Part shown: in pieces, positions 8,995-17,484 of the stretch
Numbering within the stretch: the stretch's first letter is position 1
Layout of the letters: each line of letters opens with the position of its first letter
Assembly (NCBI RefSeq): GCF_001421165.1
Contig: NZ_LMKB01000005.1
Span: forward strand, 1,280,409-1,344,408
Reading direction: 5' to 3'
Length of the DNA stretch: 64,000 nt
Source: Frigoribacterium sp. Leaf8
Lineage (GTDB): Bacteria; Actinomycetota; Actinomycetes; Actinomycetales; Microbacteriaceae
Program-made: the position numbers and the translations under genes
Notes under the pieces: generated by a model
The model's database searches: none
Seen by the model: the letters and a program-made list of their open reading frames with translations, nothing else
What the model was told of the DNA's origin: nothing

Positions 8995-10224
8995 ATGCGC
9001 ACCACCCACCTGCGACGGACCGGCGGCACGCTGCTCGCCCTCGGCGTCGCCGCGACCCTCGTCGCCTGCTCGACCGGCGGACCCGGCTCCGCGTCCGACG
9101 CGACGGGCGGCGCCGCCGCGACCGGCGCCTCCTCGTCCGGCCCCCGCCTCGCCGTCTCGTCCGAGGGCCGCGTCACCGTGCTCGACGGCGAGACCCTCGA
9201 GACCGTCGGCGCGTTCGACTCCGAGGAGTTCACCCGCCTCAACCCGGCCGGCGACGGCCGACACGTCATGGTCACGACGAGCGGAGGGTTCCAGGTGCTC
9301 GACACGGCGGCCGGCAGCTCGTCCGAGCCCGCCCTGACCGACCTCGTGTTCGACGCCGACACCGCGGGCCACGTCGTCCGGCACGGCGGCAAGACGATCC
9401 TCTACGCCGACGGCACGAGCGACACCACGGTGTTCGAGTCCGCCGACCTGACCGACGCCGTCACCGACGGCGAGCTGCCCGCGGTCGAGACGATCGAGGG
9501 CGTCGAGGCCCACCACGGCGTCTCGGTCGTGCTCGAGGACGGCACCTTCCTCACGACGGTCGGCGACTCCGACGGCCGCACGGGCATCCAGGTGCGCGAC
9601 GCCGACGGTGCGGTCGTCGCGCAGAGCGACGAGTGCCCGGGCGTCCACGGCGAGGGCACCGCGGCCGACGAGGCCGTCGTCCTCGGCTGCGAGGACGGAG
9701 CGCTCGTCTACCACGACGGGACGATCACCAAGCTCGCCTCGCCCTCGCAGCCCTACGGCCGCATGGGCAACGCGTACGTCAGCGAGACCAGCCCGCTCGT
9801 CGTCGGCGACCACAAGGACGACCCCGACGCCGAGGGCTACCTGCTGCACGCGGTCACCCTGATCGACACGGCCGCCGACACCCTCGACGTCGTCGACCTG
9901 CCCGAGGGCGTCGAGTACACCTTCCGGGGCGTCGCCCGCGGCCCGGGCGACCTCGCGTACCTGATCGGCACCGACGGCGCCGTGCACGTGCTCGACCCCG
10001 CGACCGGCGAACTCACGGCGTCGTGGCCCGTGATCGGCGCCTGGGAGGGCCCGGCCGAGTGGCAGGACGCCCACCCCGCGATCGTCGTCGCGGGTGACGT
10101 CGGCTACGTCACCGAGCCGGCGACGGACAGCGTGCACGCGGTCGACCTGACCACGGGCGAGGTGCTGTCGTCGCGCGAGCTCGACGTCACGCCCAACGAG
10201 GTCGCGGTGGCCACGGCCGACTGA
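8995..10224 (+). CDS. aztD: Zinc metallochaperone AztD (second propeller lipoprotein)
   Basis: A 409-residue lipoprotein (LVACS lipobox) with a seven-bladed-propeller-like repeat pattern. Family features are GHVVRHGGKTILYADG, VEAHHGVSVVLEDG and the later CPGVHGEGTAADEAVVLGC stretch, whose histidines match those placed at the AztD zinc sites. ATG 8995 was chosen because AAAGAGGA precedes it and the lipoprotein signal starts there; an in-frame GTG at 8962 lacks these. It closes the aztB operon and is followed by the hairpin at 10244. Confidence 0.85.
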   Translation: MRTTHLRRTGGTLLALGVAATLVACSTGGPGSASDATGGAAATGASSSGPRLAVSSEGRVTVLDGETLETVGAFDSEEFTRLNPAGDGRHVMVTTSGGFQVLDTAAGSSSEPALTDLVFDADTAGHVVRHGGKTILYADGTSDTTVFESADLTDAVTDGELPAVETIEGVEAHHGVSVVLEDGTFLTTVGDSDGRTGIQVRDADGAVVAQSDECPGVHGEGTAADEAVVLGCEDGALVYHDGTITKLASPSQPYGRMGNAYVSETSPLVVGDHKDDPDAEGYLLHAVTLIDTAADTLDVVDLPEGVEYTFRGVARGPGDLAYLIGTDGAVHVLDPATGELTASWPVIGAWEGPAEWQDAHPAIVVAGDVGYVTEPATDSVHAVDLTTGEVLSSRELDVTPNEVAVATAD

Positions 10225-10243
10225 CGCGACCACCCCCGGGACG

Positions 10244-10275
10244 AGGAGGCGCGGTGCGAGGGCACCGCGCCTCCT
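10244..10275. terminator. Perfect hairpin with GGAGGCGCGG core
   Basis: A 14-bp perfect stem (10244-10257 with 10262-10275) with a 4-nt loop closes the azt operon; there is no U-tract. It is one of five such pairs sharing AGGAGGCGCGGTGC. The remaining 256 bp up to the AraC gene is C/G-rich spacer in which I see no further gene. Confidence 0.7.
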
Positions 10276-10531
10276 TCGTGGTCGGGGGCTGCGCACGGCT
10301 CGTCCGGCCGGCCCGGCGCGCTCGGCCGACCCGGCCGGCCCCACCCCGCCGGCCCGGCCCGCCCGCCGGTCGCCGACCCGTCCTCTGGGGGTACCTCGAG
10401 CCCCGTCCCCGCGTCCCGCGGCACCGAAGACCGGGAGAGTCCGACGAATTCGTGACGTTTCGCCCTCGGGCCACGTCTCCATCGTGTGCCGCCCACGGCG
10501 GCGCCGCAGGACCACGGATCGAGAGGACCCC

Positions 10532-11581
10532 ATGCCGAGCTTCTACGTCAGCGCGCCCGACGGAGAACCGGAACCCACCGGCGGGGTCTCCGCGCACCCC
10601 GTCGACCTCGCGGGCGGCGGCGGCGACGACGGGGGCGGGTCGACCTACCGGCGCGTCCAGGACGGCGGCACCGACCTCCGCGAGGCGACCCGCCGCCTCG
10701 AGACGCACTACCGGGGCCGACGGTTCCGGTCCCAGTCGGGAGGCAGCCCGTTCGAGTACTCGTACGTGCTCGCCGGCGACGACCGCCTCGTCATGCAGAC
10801 CTCGTCGTTCAGTGCACCGATGCAGGGCGAGATCCCCTTCCCGGGGCAGTACATCGTCGCGTGGAACCGCAGCGGACGCACCACCCTGCACCAGCGCGGC
10901 CACACGTTCACGAGCGAGGGCTCCACGCCGTTCCTCATGCCGGCCGAGGAGGCCTTCTCGTTCGAGTCGACCCCGCGGAGGAACGGCATGGTGCAGGTCG
11001 GCAGCGACTTCCTCGAACGGACCGCCGCCGAGCGCCACGGCGGGCCGTCACAGCGCGTCGTGTTCGACTACGCGGTCACCCCTCGCCCCGAGGCGGTCGC
11101 GGCCTGGCGGACCGCCGTCGGGTCGAGCGCCGCGGCCGTCGTGGCCGAGCAGGCGTCACCGCTCGTGCGACTCGAGGCCCAGCTCACCCTCGCCCGGGCC
11201 ATGCTCGACCTGTTCCCGTGGCGCGCCGTCGACGTGCCCGTCGGCCTGCGCACGCAGGAGGCCGCCCGCGTCCGGCACGCGGTCGAGTACATCCACGCCC
11301 ACGCGGCCGAGCCGCTCACCCCGGCCGACATCGCCGAGGCGTCGGGCATGCACACCCGCACCCTGCAGACGTCGATGAAGGAACACCTCGGCACGTCGCC
11401 GGCGGCGTACCTGCGCCAGGTGCGCCTCGACCGCGTCCACGACGAACTGCTCGCGGCGGCCCCGAACGAGACCCGCGTCTCGGACGTCGCCCGACGCTGG
11501 GGCTTCGGCAACTTCGGCCGGTTCGCGGGGTCGTACGCCGCGCGCTTCGACGAGTACCCCCGCGACACGCTCGCCCGCTAG
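10532..11581 (+). CDS. AraC-family transcriptional regulator
   Basis: A 349-residue regulator. The N-terminal half resembles the AraC-binding-like domain (FEYSYVLAGDDRLVMQTSSF, then a FLMPAEEAFSFES strand). The C-terminal 100 residues hold the two helix-turn-helix motifs: LTPADIAEASGMHTRTLQTSMKEHLGTSPAAYL and VSDVARRWGFGNFGRFAGSY. ATG 10532 follows GAGAGGACC. The first 35 residues are a glycine-rich extension not typical of the family. No target is evident; it stands alone. Confidence 0.88.
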   Translation: MPSFYVSAPDGEPEPTGGVSAHPVDLAGGGGDDGGGSTYRRVQDGGTDLREATRRLETHYRGRRFRSQSGGSPFEYSYVLAGDDRLVMQTSSFSAPMQGEIPFPGQYIVAWNRSGRTTLHQRGHTFTSEGSTPFLMPAEEAFSFESTPRRNGMVQVGSDFLERTAAERHGGPSQRVVFDYAVTPRPEAVAAWRTAVGSSAAAVVAEQASPLVRLEAQLTLARAMLDLFPWRAVDVPVGLRTQEAARVRHAVEYIHAHAAEPLTPADIAEASGMHTRTLQTSMKEHLGTSPAAYLRQVRLDRVHDELLAAAPNETRVSDVARRWGFGNFGRFAGSYAARFDEYPRDTLAR

Positions 11582-11628
11582 CGACGCCCCGCGCGGCCCC
11601 GCCCCGCCCCGCCCCGAGGAGGCGGTGG

Positions 11629-11686
11629 TCGAGTGGGCAGAAATCGTCCTTCCCGGTCGCACGAAGGACATTTTCTGCCCACTCGA
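11629..11686. terminator. Nested double hairpin between convergent genes
   Basis: Outer arms pair over 15 bp (11629-11643 with 11672-11686, word GAGTGGGCAGAAA). An inner 7-bp pair (11646-11652 with 11663-11669, GTCCTTC/GAAGGAC) sits in the loop. It lies between the AraC stop and the VOC stop at 11690. Confidence 0.65.
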
Positions 11687-11689
11687 TCG

Positions 11690-12127
11690 TCAGTCGCCCT
11701 GCTGCTGGGCGTAGGCCTCGGGGCCCTGTTCAGCCGCCGACGGGTCCATCCAGCCGAACTCGAGGATGTTGCCGTCCGGGTCGGTCAGCTGGCGCTGGTA
11801 CATGAAGCCGTAGTCCGACGCGGGGCGCGCCTCCGTGCCTCCGGCGCCGAGGCCGGCGGTGACCGTCGTGTCGACCTCGTCACGGGAGTCGAGCATGACG
11901 GCGGTGGCGACCGAGGGGGCCGTGGTGGGATCACCGATGGGCAGGTCGGTGAAGGTCTGGAAGTACTCACGCCGGAGGATCATGAACGCGCTGTGGTCCT
12001 CCTCCACGATCACGCACGCGGCGTTCTCGTCCGTGAAGAGCGGGTTGATGGTGAACCCGAGGGCCGCGTAGAACGACTTCGCCCGGTCGAGGTCGGTCAC
12101 GGGCAGGTTGACGAACATCATGGCCAC
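11690..12127 (-). CDS. VOC-superfamily (glyoxalase-like) protein
   Basis: A 145-residue vicinal-oxygen-chelate protein with the paired beta-alpha-beta-beta-beta units: MFVNLPVTDLDRAKSFYAAL at the start and QRQLTDPDGNILEFGWMDPS near the end. GTG 12127 is preferred because AAGGAG lies six bases upstream; ATG 12121 and 12151 are alternatives. The family includes glyoxalases, dioxygenases and resistance proteins, and the reaction here cannot be named. Confidence 0.82.
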   Translation of the reverse strand: MAMMFVNLPVTDLDRAKSFYAALGFTINPLFTDENAACVIVEEDHSAFMILRREYFQTFTDLPIGDPTTAPSVATAVMLDSRDEVDTTVTAGLGAGGTEARPASDYGFMYQRQLTDPDGNILEFGWMDPSAAEQGPEAYAQQQGD

Positions 12128-12209
12128 GGGGTTCTCCTTCGAACGGTCCACGGGTGGTGACGCACAGCGTGGCCCCGCCCGTGTCGGCCGTCAAGACCTC
12201 GGCGGCAGC

Positions 12210-12509
12210 TCAGAAGTCGAGCAGGCGCACCGTGACGCCCACGGTGTCGCCGACGCCGAGGCCCTCGGCGTCGCGCACGGCCCGCTTCACGGGCAGGGCG
12301 TAGGCGTTCTCGTCGCCGAGGGGGAAGACCGACGTGGTGAACGTCGACGAGCCGACCCGCGCCTCCACGCGGACGGAACCCCAGCCGCGCAGCAGGTCGC
12401 CGGCCACCATCAGGACGTGGTCCTCGACGTCGGGCGGCAGGCTGACGAAGGTGTAGAAGGCTCGCCGGCTCTCCCACCGCCACAGGTCGGCGTCGAAGTG
12501 GAATTCCAT
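12210..12509 (-). CDS. DUF1905-domain protein
   Basis: A 99-residue protein matching the DUF1905 pattern (MEFHFDADLWRWES... FYTFVSLPPDVEDHV... WGSVRVEARVGSSTFTTSVFP...). This family often pairs with a YdeI-like domain and is of unknown function. A TAGACA box six nucleotides before the ATG indicates a leaderless transcript separate from the kinase gene, which ends nine bases upstream of that ATG. Confidence 0.8.
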   Translation of the reverse strand: MEFHFDADLWRWESRRAFYTFVSLPPDVEDHVLMVAGDLLRGWGSVRVEARVGSSTFTTSVFPLGDENAYALPVKRAVRDAEGLGVGDTVGVTVRLLDF

Positions 12510-12518
12510 CCGGCCTGT

Positions 12519-13625
12519 CTACTCCCGACCCATGCGGCCCGACGCCCGCGGCAGCGTGACCTCGATCGTCGTGCCCGCGCCCGACGTCGTCACGACCCGG
12601 ACCTCGCCGCCGTGGCGGTGGGCGATCTCGCGGACGAGGGCGAGACCGATGCCGAAGCTCGGACGCACCGGGGCCGAGGTCTGGCCCGACGGCGACTCGG
12701 CCCGGGCGAAGCGGTCGAAGACGCGCGCGGGGTCGATCCCGATGATGCCGAGCCCCTGGTCGGCGACCGTGATCACCACGCTCGCCGCCTCGCCCCGGCC
12801 CTCGACCCGGACGGTCGTCACGACCACCGACCCCACGGGCGCATGGCCGAGGGCGTTGTCGACCAGGGCGAGGACCGACCGTCGCAGGCTCGTCCGCGGC
12901 ACTGCGACCCGCGCCTCCTCGCCGCCGGGGACCAGCTCGAGACGGACGTCACGCTGGTCGGCCAGCACGGCCAGGGACGAGAGGACCTCGGCCACCACGG
13001 CGTCCACGCCGACGGCCCCGAGGACGTCCCCGGGGTGGTCCTCGCCCCCGGCGGCCTCCAGCAGGTCGCCGACGATGTCGATCAGGGCCCGGGAGTCGTC
13101 CCGGAGGTGCGCGACGTCCGACGCGACCTTCTCGTCCGCCGACACCGCGCCTCCGGAGATCCCGCGTTCGAGGGCCTGGAGGCGCGCGTCGAGGACGGCC
13201 AGCGGGGTGCGCAACTCGTGGCTCGCGTCGGCGACGAACCGACGCTGCAGGCGCAGGGCGTCGCCGAGCGGTCGGACGGCCCGCCGCGCGATGACGACGC
13301 TCACGACCCCGGCGAAGACGACACCGGCGAGCCCGAGCACGACCAGGCCGGCCACCACGTCGGTGGCGCTCACGAAGACCTCGCCGCGCCGCGCCGCCGC
13401 GACCTGCTCGAGTCGCTCGGTCGGCACCGTCTGGTGCAGTACCCACGCGATCGTCAGCGTGAGAGCGGCCACGACCACCACGGCGGAGACGAGCACGATC
13501 TGACGACCGACCGACCGAGCCGCCGCCTGGAGCGCCACCGCGTCGGGGTCCGGCCGCCGCACGCTCGGGGTGGCGCCGGGGCGACGTCGACCGCGCCCCG
13601 CTGCTCGGCGGGATCGCGCGGTCAC
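12519..13625 (-). CDS. Sensor histidine kinase
   Basis: A 368-residue kinase with two membrane helices (about 42-62 and 87-111), a short extracytoplasmic loop of roughly 25 residues, and a HisKA domain with phospho-acceptor H136 in DASHELRTPL. The ATPase follows, with N box LVDNALGHAP, G1 box DQGLGIIG and G2 box FGIGLAL. The small sensor loop suggests intramembrane sensing. Its start overlaps the response-regulator stop by four bases. It is last in the PAP2-DedA-regulator-kinase operon, suggesting an envelope or lipid-carrier signal. Confidence 0.92.
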   Translation of the reverse strand: MTARSRRAAGRGRRRPGATPSVRRPDPDAVALQAAARSVGRQIVLVSAVVVVAALTLTIAWVLHQTVPTERLEQVAAARRGEVFVSATDVVAGLVVLGLAGVVFAGVVSVVIARRAVRPLGDALRLQRRFVADASHELRTPLAVLDARLQALERGISGGAVSADEKVASDVAHLRDDSRALIDIVGDLLEAAGGEDHPGDVLGAVGVDAVVAEVLSSLAVLADQRDVRLELVPGGEEARVAVPRTSLRRSVLALVDNALGHAPVGSVVVTTVRVEGRGEAASVVITVADQGLGIIGIDPARVFDRFARAESPSGQTSAPVRPSFGIGLALVREIAHRHGGEVRVVTTSGAGTTIEVTLPRASGRMGRE

Positions 13626-14293
13626 AGCGCCCCGATCCGGTAACCGCGCCCGCGCACGGTCAACACGACGTCGCGATCGATCTTGCGCCGGAGGTAGCTG
13701 ACGTAGGTGTCGACGGTGCCGAGCTGTTCACCGCGGGGGAAGACCGCCGCCAACAGCTCGGACCGGTCGAAGGTGTGGTCGGGCCGCTCGGCGAGCGCGG
13801 CCAGCAGGCCGGCCTCGCGGTCGCTCAGCACCACCCGGCTCGACCACGGCGTGACCACGATGCGGCTCTCGGGGAAGAACCGGCCGGCACCGACGTCGAG
13901 CCACGCCTCGTGGGCGGCGAAGGACCGGGTGAGGGCGCGCAGCCGCGCGAACAGCTCGTCGAACTCGAACGGCTTCACGAGGTAGTCGTCGGCTCCGAGG
14001 TCGAGGCCCTCGACCCGGTCGGCCGTCGAGCCGAGCGCGGTGAGCATCAGCACGGGCGTGGTGACGTGTTCGCGACGCAGGGCCGCGACGAGCGCGGTGC
14101 CGTCGAGTCCGGGCAGGCGTCGGTCGACGACCAGCACGGCGTGGACGCCGGTGCGGGCCGCGTCGAGCCCCCGACGACCGTCGGCGACGAGGTCGACTCG
14201 CCACGCCTCGGCGAGCACGTCGGCGACGATCGGCCCCAGCGCGGGGTCGTCCTCGACCAGCAGGAGGCGCGGGCGCGGATCAGGATCGGTCAC
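13622..14293 (-). CDS. OmpR-family response regulator
   Basis: A 223-residue two-domain regulator: receiver with acidic pair ED (14-15), phosphorylated D57 in VVDRRLPGLDG and conserved lysine in YLVKPF, then a winged-helix DNA-binding domain ending TVDTYVSYLRRKID...VRGRGYRIG. Its start lies inside the last codons of the DedA gene (14-bp overlap) and its stop overlaps the kinase start, so all are probably co-translated. Likely partner of the adjacent kinase. Confidence 0.94.
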   Translation of the reverse strand: MTDPDPRPRLLLVEDDPALGPIVADVLAEAWRVDLVADGRRGLDAARTGVHAVLVVDRRLPGLDGTALVAALRREHVTTPVLMLTALGSTADRVEGLDLGADDYLVKPFEFDELFARLRALTRSFAAHEAWLDVGAGRFFPESRIVVTPWSSRVVLSDREAGLLAALAERPDHTFDRSELLAAVFPRGEQLGTVDTYVSYLRRKIDRDVVLTVRGRGYRIGAL

Positions 14294-14909
14294 CCAGGGC
14301 CTCCTTCCGCCGTCGTGTCCCCGCCGATCGTCGCACAGCGGTGAGCACGAGGGGCAGCACCGACACCGCGACGAGCGCGATCGCGAGCAGGTCGATGTGG
14401 TCGGCGACGAACGGCAGGCCGCCGAGGAGCGAGCCGAGCACGGTCATGCCCGCGGCCCAGAGGAACGCCCCGGCGAGGTTCCACACGACGAAGCGGCGGT
14501 ACGGGTAGCCGCTGGTCCCGGCCGCGAGCGGCACGAACGTGCGCACCACCGGGACGAAGCGGCCGAGCACGAGCGCCGGGCCGCCGTGCCGCGCGAAGAA
14601 CGCCTCGGCCCGCTCGAGGTGTGCCGTCTTGAGCACCCGCGCGTCGGGCCGGAACCACCGTCGACCGAAGCGGTGACCGAGGAAGAACCCGACCTGGTCA
14701 CCCGCCGCGGCGGCCACGAAGGCGCAGAGGGCGATCACCGCGACGCTCAGCCCGAGGCCCTGGTGCAGCAGCCCCGCCGTGACGAGCAGGGAGTCGCCGG
14801 GCAGGAAGGGGAAGAGCAGGCCGGACTCGACGAACACCATGAGGGACAGCCCGCCCAGGGCCCAGGGGCCGAGGGCGGTGAGCAGCGTCTGCGGGTCGAA
14901 GAGGGTCAT
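14280..14909 (-). CDS. DedA/VTT-family membrane protein
   Basis: A 209-residue polytopic protein of the DedA family, now linked to lipid-carrier (undecaprenyl phosphate) flipping and membrane homeostasis. Hallmarks are FPFLPGDSLLVTAGLL, GDQVGFFLGHRFGRR, and GRFVPVVRTFVPLAAGTSGYPYRRF, including the conserved G-R-F/P-R motif. The ATG forms an ATGA overlap with the upstream PAP2 gene, supporting a shared job in carrier recycling. Confidence 0.9.
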   Translation of the reverse strand: MTLFDPQTLLTALGPWALGGLSLMVFVESGLLFPFLPGDSLLVTAGLLHQGLGLSVAVIALCAFVAAAAGDQVGFFLGHRFGRRWFRPDARVLKTAHLERAEAFFARHGGPALVLGRFVPVVRTFVPLAAGTSGYPYRRFVVWNLAGAFLWAAGMTVLGSLLGGLPFVADHIDLLAIALVAVSVLPLVLTAVRRSAGTRRRKEALGDRS

Positions 14910-15715
14910 GGGGCGTTCCGTTCGGTGTCGGGTGCCGTCAGGGCACCGGGTGGTGTGGTGGCAGGTCGGTCGAGTCGGTCGAGTCGGTCGAGTCGGTCGA
15001 CGATCCGTCGCCAGAGGGGCAGGGCGAGGGCGACGACCGAGCAGCCGAGCACCACCGACGCGATCGTGTCGGTGGGGTAGTGCACGCCGATCCAGACGCG
15101 GGAGGCCGCCACCAGGACGACGCCGAGCGCGGCCACGACGGCGACCGGCTGCCACCCCCGCCGTCCGTTCCGTCCTCTCACGACGAGCACGATCGCCAGG
15201 GCGAGGCCGGTCGCCAGCGCGGTGTGGCCGCTGGGGAACGAGAACGAGTGCGGTTCGACCAGCAGGGGGTCGACGAGGAGGCGCGGGTCGGGTCGGTCGC
15301 GTCCGACGACCAGCTTGACGGTCTCGGCCGCAGCCCACGGCAGCACCGAGACGCCGACGACGGTCAGCGCCTCCGCTGCCCGCCGGGTCGTCACCCCCAC
15401 GGCGACGGCCAACAGCAGGACGAGCGCCACCCCGAGCTGCGGCCCGAGCAGCCGGTCGATCAGCAGCGCCGCCCCGTCGAGCAGGGGCGAGTGCATCCGG
15501 CCGACGCGCTCGACGACGTCGAGGTCGGCCGCCCCCACTCCCCCGGCGCCCGACGTGATGAGCAGACCTCCCAGGACGACCGCCACGACGCCCGCCCCAC
15601 CCGCCGCCGCGATCCCGACGTCGCGGCGGACCGGCCGACGGTCGGGACGAGGGTCAGGAGGCGCGGGTCGTCCACCCCGGGACGTCACCGGGGGCCTTCC
15701 GTCGAGTGCGGTCAT
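14906..15715 (-). CDS. PAP2-family lipid phosphatase
   Basis: A 269-residue membrane phosphatase. The three motifs of the family are present: KLVVGRDRP, FPSGHTA and SRVWIGVHYPTDTIASVV. These serve undecaprenyl-pyrophosphate or phosphatidate dephosphorylation in relatives. ATG 15715 was chosen because the in-frame extension upstream would be encoded by the palindrome at 15738-15811. The C-terminus has an RLDRLDRLDR tract encoded by 9-bp repeats near 14970-15002. First gene of the operon with DedA and the two-component pair. Confidence 0.88.
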   Translation of the reverse strand: MTALDGRPPVTSRGGRPAPPDPRPDRRPVRRDVGIAAAGGAGVVAVVLGGLLITSGAGGVGAADLDVVERVGRMHSPLLDGAALLIDRLLGPQLGVALVLLLAVAVGVTTRRAAEALTVVGVSVLPWAAAETVKLVVGRDRPDPRLLVDPLLVEPHSFSFPSGHTALATGLALAIVLVVRGRNGRRGWQPVAVVAALGVVLVAASRVWIGVHYPTDTIASVVLGCSVVALALPLWRRIVDRLDRLDRLDRPATTPPGALTAPDTERNAP

Positions 15716-15737
15716 GGTCCGAGGGTCGCCGCATCCC

Positions 15738-15811
15738 TCCCAGAAACCGCCCAGCGGCGGGTTCGAGCCGACCCGCGCCTCCTCGATCGGGCGTCTGGGC
15801 GGTTTCTGGGA
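15738..15811. repeat. Nested double hairpin in a divergent promoter region
   Basis: Outer arms of 17 bp (15738-15754 with 15795-15811, word CAGAAACCGCCCAG) enclose a GCGGGT/ACCCGC hairpin (15757-15762 with 15771-15776). Unlike most relatives it lies between divergent genes (starts at 15715 and 15835), so a terminator role is unlikely here. The loop also holds one CCGCGCCTCC word. Confidence 0.7.
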
Positions 15812-15834
15812 CAGACCCCGCGAGGGTCTCCTCC

Positions 15835-16638
15835 ATGACGACACGAGCCGAACGCACCGAGCCGGCGATCCGCCGACCCGCGTCGCTGCTGAACAAGGTC
15901 CCCGAGGTCACCACGGCCTTCTGGGTGGTCAAGGTGCTCTGCACCACGGTGGGCGAGACGTTCGCCGACTTCCTGAACGACGGTCTCGGCCTCGGCCTCA
16001 CGGTCACCAGCGTGGTCATGACGGCGCTGCTCGTCGTCGCGCTCGTGCTGCAGGTGCGGAGGCGGCGGTACGTGCCCTGGGTCTACTGGCTCACGGTGGT
16101 GCTCATCAGCGTCGTGGGGACGCTGCTGACCGACACCCTGACCGACTCGCTCGGGGTGAGCCTCTGGACCTCGACCATCGTCTTCTCCGTCGCGCTCGCC
16201 GTGCTGTTCGGCGTCTGGTACTCGGTCGAGCGGACGCTGTCGGTGCACGACATCACGACTCGTCGCCGGGAAGGCTTCTACTGGGCGACCATCCTGGTCA
16301 CCTTCGCGCTCGGAACCGCCGTCGGCGACCTCCTGGGCGAGCAGCTCGCCCTCGGGTACCTGCCGTCGGTGTTCGTCTTCGCGGGGGTCATCGCCCTCGT
16401 CGCCCTGGCCCACCGTTTCCTCGGCCTCGGCGCGGTCGTCGCCTTCTGGTCGGCCTACGTGCTCACCCGGCCGTTGGGCGCGTCCCTCGGCGACCTCCTC
16501 TCGCAAGACCGGTCCGACGGAGGACTCGGGCTGGGTCCGACGGCGACGAGCCTCGTCTTCCTCGTGGCGATCGCCGGGGTGGTGGGAGCGATGACCGTGT
16601 CGGCCCGGCGCGAGGTCTCGACCGCACGCCACGCCTGA
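15835..16638 (+). CDS. COG4705-type polytopic membrane protein
   Basis: A 267-residue integral membrane protein with about eight hydrophobic segments, resembling the COG4705 'membrane-anchored protein' family: KVPEVTTAFWVVKVLCTTVGETFADFLN at the start, and repeated GDLLGEQL / SLGDLLSQD motifs in the C-terminal half. The two half-repeats each carry a conserved acidic residue after glycine, suggesting transport. No substrate is known. It may be cotranscribed with the DUF2231 gene 47 bp downstream. Confidence 0.75.
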   Translation: MTTRAERTEPAIRRPASLLNKVPEVTTAFWVVKVLCTTVGETFADFLNDGLGLGLTVTSVVMTALLVVALVLQVRRRRYVPWVYWLTVVLISVVGTLLTDTLTDSLGVSLWTSTIVFSVALAVLFGVWYSVERTLSVHDITTRRREGFYWATILVTFALGTAVGDLLGEQLALGYLPSVFVFAGVIALVALAHRFLGLGAVVAFWSAYVLTRPLGASLGDLLSQDRSDGGLGLGPTATSLVFLVAIAGVVGAMTVSARREVSTARHA

Positions 16639-16685
16639 CCCCTCACCTACCCCACCCGCACCGACCCGACCAGAAGAGAGACGCC

Positions 16686-17183
16686 ATGGACTGGCAACTG
16701 AACGGACTCCCCCTCCACCCGCTGATCGTTCACCTCGTCACGGTCGCCTTCCCGACGGCCTCGCTGCTGATCGTGGCCGGTGCCGTGTCGTCGCGGCTGC
16801 GCCGACGACTGGGCGTCATCACACCGCTCGTCGCCCTCCTGTCGCTCGTCGCGGTGCCACTCGCGACATCGTCGGGCGAATCGCTCGAGGCGAGGGTCGG
16901 GCACAGCGCCCTGCTCGAGGCGCACACGCAGCTCGGCGACACGCTGTTGCCTTGGGCGATCGCGGTGTTCGTCGCCGCCGTGGCGCAGTGGGCGTGGCAG
17001 CACTACGTGCTGACCCCGGACGCCAAGCGACCGCATCCCACCCTGAAGAAGGGCACGCGCACGATCGTCGGGGTCGCGCTCACCGTGGCGGTCGCCGTCG
17101 CCGCGATCGGCGGCATCGTCACGACGGTGCGCATCGGCGATTCGGGCGCGAAGGCGGTCTGGTCGGATTCGAGCGAGGGCTGA
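16686..17183 (+). CDS. DUF2231-family membrane protein
   Basis: A 165-residue protein with four predicted membrane helices and the DUF2231 opening NGLPLHPLIVHLVTVAFPTASLL, plus the conserved HSALLEAHTQLGD. The conserved histidines suggest metal or haem binding, which is unproven. AGAAGAGAG precedes the ATG. It is followed one base later by the rhodanese gene, making an obvious operon. Confidence 0.82.
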   Translation: MDWQLNGLPLHPLIVHLVTVAFPTASLLIVAGAVSSRLRRRLGVITPLVALLSLVAVPLATSSGESLEARVGHSALLEAHTQLGDTLLPWAIAVFVAAVAQWAWQHYVLTPDAKRPHPTLKKGTRTIVGVALTVAVAVAAIGGIVTTVRIGDSGAKAVWSDSSEG

Positions 17184-17184
17184 G

Positions 17185-17484
17185 ATGGAGCAGATCACCG
17201 TCGACCGGTTGGCCGCCCTCACGACACCGCTGGTGATCGATGTGAGAGCCGCCGACCGCTTCGCCGAGGGCCACGTCCCCGGGGCGCTCAACCTCCACCC
17301 CTCGCAACTGGCGGATCGACTCGACGAGATGCCGCACGAGACCGCCGTCTACCTGATCTGCCAGAGCGGCGCACGGAGCGCCCGGGCGGCCGAGGCCCTG
17401 TCAGCTCGAGGGATCACCGACGTCGACGTGATCGGCGGCACCGCGGCCTGGGTCGCGGCAGGGCTGCCGCTCGTTCAGTCCTGA
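17185..17484 (+). CDS. Rhodanese-like sulfurtransferase
   Basis: A 99-residue single-domain rhodanese. The active-site loop is CQSGARS with catalytic Cys59, and the family opening LVIDVRAADRFAEGHVPGALN is intact. It would carry a persulfide for sulfur transfer or detoxification. It overlaps the convergent CDF gene by ten bases at the 3' end. Neighbouring metal efflux genes hint at a thiol/metal stress role, by inference. Confidence 0.9.
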   Translation: MEQITVDRLAALTTPLVIDVRAADRFAEGHVPGALNLHPSQLADRLDEMPHETAVYLICQSGARSARAAEALSARGITDVDVIGGTAAWVAAGLPLVQS

